Below are positions 58,069-64,000 of a DNA stretch of 64,000 bases, in pieces. The notes below the pieces were generated by a model that did not search any database, was not told the origin of the DNA, and saw nothing but the letters and a program-made list of their open reading frames with translations. A program made the position numbers and the translations under genes. Numbering within the stretch: the first letter of the stretch is position 1; the number at the start of each line of letters is the position of its first letter. The DNA is from Notamacropus eugenii (Eukaryota; Chordata; Mammalia; Diprotodontia; Macropodidae): assembly GCF_028372415.1 (NCBI RefSeq), contig NC_092878.1, positions 31,401,903-31,465,902 of the forward strand, in the 5' to 3' direction.

Positions 58069-61000
58069 CTGAAAGAATGAATAGAATTCCATAAGTCATC
58101 CATTCCCTCAATTCTGCAAGTCAGAGTACAAGACCAGGGAGAAGCAAAAGTTAAAATTAAGTTAACAAAATTAATTTAGGAGTTGGATCTCCCAACTTAA
58201 TTTCAACACATATAGAAATTAGAATTTTTATTTCTCTTTTAGGAAAACTCTTATTGGCTTCTTCTAACTGTACTATTTTGCAGGGGTGAGAGTGAGGGGA
58301 TATTCTAAAAACTTGAAATCTGTAACTTTTTACTGTAATAAGGCAAGCTCACTAGGTTTGGGAAGAGTAGTAACTACCGGGGATATGACCATTGTTGCCA
58401 GAAAGAAAGAGCCTCCCTAATTCTGACTTTGGTTTAGTATCAGACCTCCCACAGAAGCTCAATATCTGATGATTACAAATCCCCAAAGGCACATAGGTTC
58501 TTTTGTTCTTTTCCCTTGAGGAGGTAACTAATGGCATTCTAGGAACAAGAAGGGGATAGCAGAATAGGAAATGTAACTTAACCAACATGATGTAGTACCT
58601 ACTATATACAGTGAACTAGAATACATAAAAAAGCACCATAATCTCTGTTCTCAGGGAGCTTATACGCTAATAAAGGGCATCCTAAGAGTAAAGCTAAAAA
58701 AAAAGCACTTAAATTTGGGCGGGGGGGAGAATCACATAACTTAAATCACCTAGGCATTCTGCTAATCAGTTTTTTAGAACACATCAAAGCAGGAGAAATA
58801 TTAGTTGCCAGAATGCTCACTTCTTAGCACTATTCATAGAACGTACAAAACTATTCAGATATCTTGTGCAGAACATCCCAATGTCTAGACTCTTGAAGTT
58901 TTGCAGCTGGAATGCTCCAGCCTGGGATCCGTAACCTGGCCCTTATTTTTTTGATCTCCCCTATCATGGAGGAGATTCCAGAGACTATATGTAAATATTA
59001 CACTCAGAATCTCCCTAGAAGAGGAGATGGGTGTAAGGCAGAAAAAGGCAACACGCTTTTACTAAGTAAAGAAGAATGACAGCATGGGAAACTGAGTCAA
59101 GCTGATGGAAGAAAACAACATACTTAGATGATACTGAACTTTAAAAATCATCTTCATGCTAGAACACACACCTGAGATGAACAAACATGATGTCCACGAT
59201 GAGACAGAGACTCCTTTCATTGTCTTGCTGCCTGCCAGCCTACACAGAGGTGGTGACAGATTAAAGAACTCAGGTACTATTTTTTAGCTTTTGTGGCTTG
59301 AATTCTTCAAGATGATGCTGTCTTTCAAGTAAAGAGGATGCACAGGGAAACACTGCCCTGAAGCTCTATGAGTTAGGGAGGGCTTTTTAGTTTTGATTAT
59401 TTTAAAAGATTAGAACCTGAAGTAAGAGGAAAAGTGCATACAAACTAAGTCAGAAGAGCTGGGAGTAGAACCCAAGTCTCTTGGAAGCTTGGTGCTTTTT
59501 CCTCTACATCATAATTGCCTTTTCTGTACATCCAGGCCCCAAGAATAAAGTTTATCTTACCCTGTGGGCTTTGGAACAGGACAGGAGCACCAGGGCTCCT
59601 AGAACTCCGAGGTGCCTCCTCAGCGCCCTCTTCGTCACCCTCAGAGTCTTCTGCTGTGGCTGAGGTCTCCTCTGCTGCTTCTCCCTGCTGCCAGCTCTCC
59701 TGGTCCTGGTCCTGCTCTTCTGTTTCACCATCACTGGCCCCCAAGACAGGTGCTGCTTCCTCCTCCAGATCATCACTAGGTGGGACAGCAACCCGAGCAC
59801 TCACTAAGGCATCCATCTCCTCAAAGAAGGGGCAGGTCTCAGGAGCATAGCCACTCTTGACTTTCCGGTAGCTGGTTTGGAGGCTTTTAAATTTAGTCCG
59901 ACACTGTTCTGGTGTCCTAAGGAAACCATATTCCCATAACCGCTCAGCCACTGCCCCATATAATTGGCTGTTACGATGACAGTTCCGGAGTGCTTCATAA
60001 AATTGAGTCTCACTGAGAATTGCAAGATAAGTCTTGGTCTCTTCATAGCCCCAGTGTACACCTGCCACCCGAAAAGAAAGTTCAGTGTTCTAAGACACTT
60101 AGCTTTGCCACCTCAGTTTCCCAGTTCTATCATTTGCTTCCTCAGAAATCATCTGGGATTGGACTTCAAATGGGTTATTTAAAAACAGTTGGGTTGTTTT
60201 TTTAGTTTTGCTACAAAATCTGATAGGTTATCTCACTCCCTTGCTAGGGCTGAATTCTATAGTAATTCAACAGAAACTGTTCTTTTAATTTGCTTGTCCA
60301 CATCAGAGAGGGCTTTCTTAACTGAGCCCTTGACCAACTCTTTCTGTACATGGCACAATCATAGCCTATTATATTACCCTAGATTTTTTTGACAGTCTCT
60401 CTTAGGAACCTGATTGTAAACAGAAAGTGACTGACTGGTTAGGGGCACTCAAATTCAATTCCTGTTGGCCACAGTGAGCCTCTATGTGCTACTCTAACTC
60501 TCCTCCTCTTTTCTACTACCCTCATCATTACCTCTAGGTTTTCATATTTCCAAAGGAGGGCTCAGACCACTAAAACACTGTTTTTGCCAATGCTTCAGGG
60601 TACAGAGCAACCATTTTACCTTTAAATCCCAGCACTGTATCCCTTCAAATGCCTTCCTGGACACTAAACCATTTAGTGTATGCCTTTTCCAGTGAGGACT
60701 TAGCATGATCCCTGACACATTAAAACATTGCCCCTTTCTCCTTAGAAACACTTTATTCACAGGAACATGATAAGGAAAACAGATCCTATGAATAGGATTT
60801 CCTTTTGTTAGGGATTTACTTAGACTGCAGATTCATCTGCTAAGGTGCTGGGCAGACATATGAGGATACTGATATCATGTTTTCTGAGGGCTTCTAGGGT
60901 AGAAATGGAAATATAGGGATCTCCTCCTCCAGACTGAGAAGAAAATTAGGGAAGCCCAATGACTCTGCTTCCTTCTTTGCCAAACTTTTCAAATTTTCAT

Positions 61001-63129
61001 CAGCCTTTCCAAAAAAAAAAAAAAAAAGAGGCAACAGCCTTATGACTGGGATAAGGGGAAAGAATTAAAGGGCTGATGGCAAATGAAAAGGAATCTTGAC
61101 AAAGGAGGGAAGAAAAAATCCACCCATTGGTAATTCAGACCTCCATACATGGAATAATCTGAATTTTGAACTATTAAAGTGTCCCCTCTTCCATTTGCTG
61201 GTAAAAACAAGGGAGTCAGAACAGTGTATTAGGGGAATAGGAGAAAAAGTTAAAGTCAGTAAAGTAGTAGGGAAATGGTGAAAAGAGAATGATGGGGGAG
61301 CAGAGGAGACCAAAAAAGAAAGTTATAAGGATGACAGGATTTAAGGCAAAGAAAATAATAACAACCGTGGAACTTTAGAGATGTAAGGAGCCTTAATATT
61401 CATTTATTCCAAGTGATTTAACAGCTAGGTGCTACAGTGGATAGACTACTGAACTTAAGAGTCAGGAAGATCCAAGTTCAAATACCATTTCAGATACCTA
61501 CTAGGTGTGTGATCCTGGGTATATCACTTAACCTCTGCCTCAGTTTCCTCATCTATAAAATGGGAATAATAATAGCACCTCTCAGGGTTGTGAGGACAAG
61601 TGATATATTTGTGATAGCATTTTGCAAATTTTAAAATGCTATTACTATAACTGAATAAACCAATGACAAGAAAGGTTAAGTCACCTGCCTAAAGTTGCAT
61701 ACCTAGTTGTGACAGCTGGGACAAGAATCTTGGTTTCCTAACTCCTAAATCCATTAGTTTTTTCCATTACACCATTCTGTTACAAACAAGTACAGCACAG
61801 CAAAAGAAAACAGTATAATGGAAGTGGGGTGGAAGGAGTTGAGGAGAAAAAGGAAAAAACAGAAAAAATTTTCAAAGAAATATAGGAGTAACAAATACAG
61901 AAACAGCATAACACGGGATCGAAGCCTAGCCTTAGAACCAGGAGAGTCTGCCTGCCTCTGAGAAAATACTGGCTGTGTGACCTCAGACAAGTCACTTAAA
62001 CTCTCATTGCTCCCAAGAAACTACGCAGCAAACCAGTTGTTGGGCACTGGTGGAATTTCCTTATGGGAGTTCTGTGCATCAGTGAAGTCATAGGTTTGTA
62101 TTCCCTCTCCCCCCTACTCCCCTGCCAAAAGAAAGAATGAAACAGAAGATAAAAGGTCGTTTTGGTGGTCACGATCTTAGTAATGCAGGGTTATAAGGAC
62201 ATTCATTTCCTTCTTTACTGCTGTTCTCTCACCCCCAGACTCTTAGAAAAGCTATGTTTTTTTTTCATCAATCCTTCCCCCACAGAGAGTGAAACACACA
62301 CAAAGCAGAGAAATAACTGTTAGTCACAGTAAAAAGCAAGGAACTGAGTTTGCATTTCCTAACTCCTAGCATAGTTCAATTTCCTATAGAAATTGTCTGA
62401 ATTTCAATACCAGGACCCCAAGAAGAAAGAGAATCTTACCGCTTGGGCTTCGGAACAGGACTGGAGCATTGGGGCTCCCAGGCTCTTGGGGGGTTGTTTC
62501 AGTCCCCATGTCATCACTATCAGAATCTTCAGCTGCTTCCTCTTGCTGCCAGCCTCCCTGCTCTGGCTCTTCCATTTCAGCATCACTGGCTGCCAGGCTG
62601 GGGTGAGGTGCTGCCTCCTCCTCCATACCATTGCTGGGTAGAGCAATGACGCGGGCACTCATCACGGCTTCCATCTCTTCAAAGAAGGGACAGGTCTCAG
62701 GTGGATGGCCACTCTTGACTTTACGGTAACTTTTCTGGAGGCCTTTAAATTTGGTCCGACATTGTTCGAGAGTCCGGAGAAAGCCATACTCCCGCAGTCG
62801 CTCAGCAACAGCTCCATACACTTGGCTATTACGGTGGCAGTTTCGGAGGGCTTCATAAAACTCAGTCTGACTTAAAATTGCAAGTAGAGTCCTAGTTTCT
62901 TCATACCCCCAGTGCACACCGGCTACCTTTTCATCCTCAAAGCCCCACTGCTCCTGGTCTGCCCAGTTTTTTCTTTCCCTCCTTGATGGCATAAAATCAG
63001 AATGCATTCGTTTGTCACCTGTGTGACTGCCTCTTGAGATTTCCCTCTCCTTGGAGCCCAGAAGGTCTGGGACCCATGGTTCTCCTTGCTCCATCCCAGA
63101 AACCATACCAGATTTGGGAAAAGGAAATC
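57200..63129 (-). CDS. ZSCAN29: ZSCAN29, last three coding exons
   Basis: Exons (minus strand): 63129-62440, 60061-59561, 58068-57200, all GT-AG and all in phase 1, with TAA at 57202-57200. ZSCAN29 is a nuclear SCAN and C2H2 zinc-finger protein presumed to regulate transcription; direct targets are little known. Here are the two Myb/SANT-like DNA-binding domains (one per exon, each GVHWGYEET...[10 protein letters not shown] with an acidic tail) and six C2H2 fingers joined by HTGEKPY linkers, with a decayed finger-like [14 protein letters not shown] before them. The SCAN-domain exon lies right of the window. The frame is intact, and the zinc fingers are very close to human as I recall them. 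Confidence 0.95.
58069..59560 (-). other. ZSCAN29 intron between second Myb exon and zinc fingers
   Basis: AT-rich; no repeat of clear family. A LINE-tail-like stretch (GTAGTACCTACTATATACAG) is at about 58,590, and an A-run near 58,697. Confidence 0.45.
59561..60061 (-). CDS. ZSCAN29: ZSCAN29 second Myb/SANT-like exon
   Basis: The acceptor GTGGCAG is followed by GTGTACACTGG ([18 protein letters not shown]). The domain runs to [12 protein letters not shown] and then an acidic, Glu/Asp-rich tail, ending PVLFQSPQ/G at the donor. It differs from the first Myb exon at about 11 of 83 domain residues, so the two arose by exon duplication. Confidence 0.93.
60062..62439 (-). other. ZSCAN29 intron between the two Myb exons
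   Basis: 2.4 kb. SINEs at 61,425-61,640 and about 61,915-62,020 (both sense); an A-run at about 61,011-61,027. No other exon is seen. Confidence 0.5.
61425..61640 (+). mobile_element. tRNA-headed SINE/MIR, sense
   Basis: ACAGCTAGGTGCTACAGTGG (head), TCAGGAAGATCCAAGTTCAA, CTCAGTTTCCTCATCTATAA and AATAGCACCTCTCAGGGTTG. The order is complete and the copy is moderately worn. A second partial copy follows at 61,915-62,020 (GGCTGTGTGACCTCAGACAA). Confidence 0.75.
62440..63129 (-). CDS. ZSCAN29: ZSCAN29 first Myb/SANT-like exon
   Basis: Starts after acceptor TATGAGCAG with [19 protein letters not shown]. It carries a linker, then [20 protein letters not shown], through the Myb/SANT-like fold to [12 protein letters not shown], then an acidic tail and PVLFRSPS/G at the donor (62,440). 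The ATG at 63,106 is internal, not the gene start. Confidence 0.93.
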
Positions 63130-64000
63130 CTGCTCATAGGGAAGCAAACAAAGGATATCATGGTCTGTGCTGATCATAGAAAAACCTAGGCTCAACACCA
63201 CCCTCTTTGTCTACTAACTACAGGGAAAGTTTTAAGAAAAAATATGCAGAGACATCCTGAAAGGGTCTGATGACATAGATTTAAAAGAAATTTAAGGGTC
63301 TGACACTTCAAAGAACAGCAGGATTTTGTTTTGAGGGGGACAGATGACATCATGGCAGGGATGAAGAGAGGAGAGGCCTGTACTAGCCTTCTGGAGCCCA
63401 TCCTTAACTCTCAAACTTAAGACTCTAGACCATCTAGCATAGCTTCTATGCACTGATTGCCATCCTAGCACTGATAAAAAATGGTCACTTCCAATCTAGT
63501 GTGGTTTTTACACTTGGTTTTAAAAGTACATTCAGATTAATTATCACTGGGCTGAAGGAAATCTACATCAACTGATATTCTTAGGGTCTTCAACTAGCCA
63601 TATCTTCTCTTTCATCTCTTAATCTAGTCAGTCACTAAATCTTGTATATTTTTGAAATGTCTCTGATGTCTGTCCTTTCCTATTTCTACTGTCACTACCT
63701 TAGACTAACCAGGGGTAGGAAACCTGCTGCCTCAAGGCAGCAGTCTGTGAAGTTTGGATTCCATCAAAGGGCCACATGTGGCCTCAAGGCCCCAGGTTCC
63801 CCATCCCTGGTAAGCCATCCTCAGTTCACACCTGGGCTTTAGCAACAGCCACGTAGTCTGCCAGAATCAGGCCCTTCCCTGGTCAATCCATTCTATATAG
63901 TGCTGCCAGAATAATCTTACTGTTTCCATGTCACTCTCTTGTTAAACCTTCATTGGCTCCTACTCTGGGAAGTATCAACTCCTTTGCTTCTTAAAGTCCT
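63130..64000. other. ZSCAN29 intron (left part) with hAT and L2 relics
   Basis: No exon is seen; the SCAN exon is expected further right. Contains the hAT relic below and an L2-type 3' region from about 63,880 (CCAGAATAATCTTACTG, CATTGGCTCCTACTCTGG) that runs off the end. Confidence 0.5.
63710..63809. mobile_element. hAT-type MITE, internally deleted, about 100 bp
   Basis: Ends CAGGGGTAGGAAACCTGC and GGTTCCCCATCCCTG are inverted repeats. The interior has TGTGAAGTTTGGATTCCATC and GGGCCACATGTGGCC, the known marsupial hAT wording. A clear 8-bp target duplication is not seen, so flanks have changed. Confidence 0.7.

Overview
The window is nuclear DNA of a marsupial. I infer this from the density and type of repeats: L1 copies with a CpG-rich 5' UTR, tRNA-headed CORE-SINEs that start with a GGCAGCTAGGTGG-like head, long antisense CR1/L3-type LINE fragments, and a hAT relic of a kind common in marsupials. 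The multi-exon genes also match mammalian proteins closely. I cannot name the species from sequence alone.

Layout. (1) About 1-21,845, + strand: the 3' half of ARHGAP11A (a mitotic RhoA GTPase-activating protein), five exons at 4126-4200, 8527-8656, 9326-9434, 19245-19383 and 19701-21064. The GAP-domain exons lie before the window. The last exon holds an in-frame TAA with well conserved coding sequence beyond it, one exon expected from the human protein is not found, and the C-terminus is short. The large intron 9435-19244 carries a nearly full-length young L1 (antisense, 11377-18301 including target duplications) inside an older L1. (2) About 21,846-28,170: intergenic, with a 5'-end-only L1 piece (22,978-24,404), SINEs, and an L1 3' end. 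(3) 28,338-30,389, - strand: LCMT2 (TYW4), a single-exon gene for wybutosine synthesis in tRNA-Phe, with a CpG-rich 5' end. (4) About 31,031-52,250, + strand: ADAL (ADAL1/MAPDA), divergent from LCMT2 and probably sharing its promoter; ten coding exons encode 354 residues with all zinc ligands. Its introns hold CR1/L3, L2, L1 and SINE relics, a solo LTR (42,310-42,915) and two long microsatellites. (5) 57,200-63,129, - strand: the last three coding exons of ZSCAN29 (two Myb/SANT-like exons and the six-finger C2H2 exon); the SCAN exons lie past the right edge.

The block LCMT2-ADAL-ZSCAN29 has the same order and orientation as human 15q15. ARHGAP11A lies about 10 Mb away in human (15q13), so its position next to LCMT2 here is a rearrangement or an ancestral linkage. 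The genes do not form one pathway, although LCMT2 (tRNA modification) and ADAL (N6-methyl-AMP deamination) both concern modified RNA nucleotides. I found no hidden gene system. The most interesting local signals are the interrupted ARHGAP11A terminus with its tandemly repeated stop/3'UTR segment, the L1 whose antisense side faces the last two ARHGAP11A exons, and the L1 5' UTR that appears to hold two start motifs.
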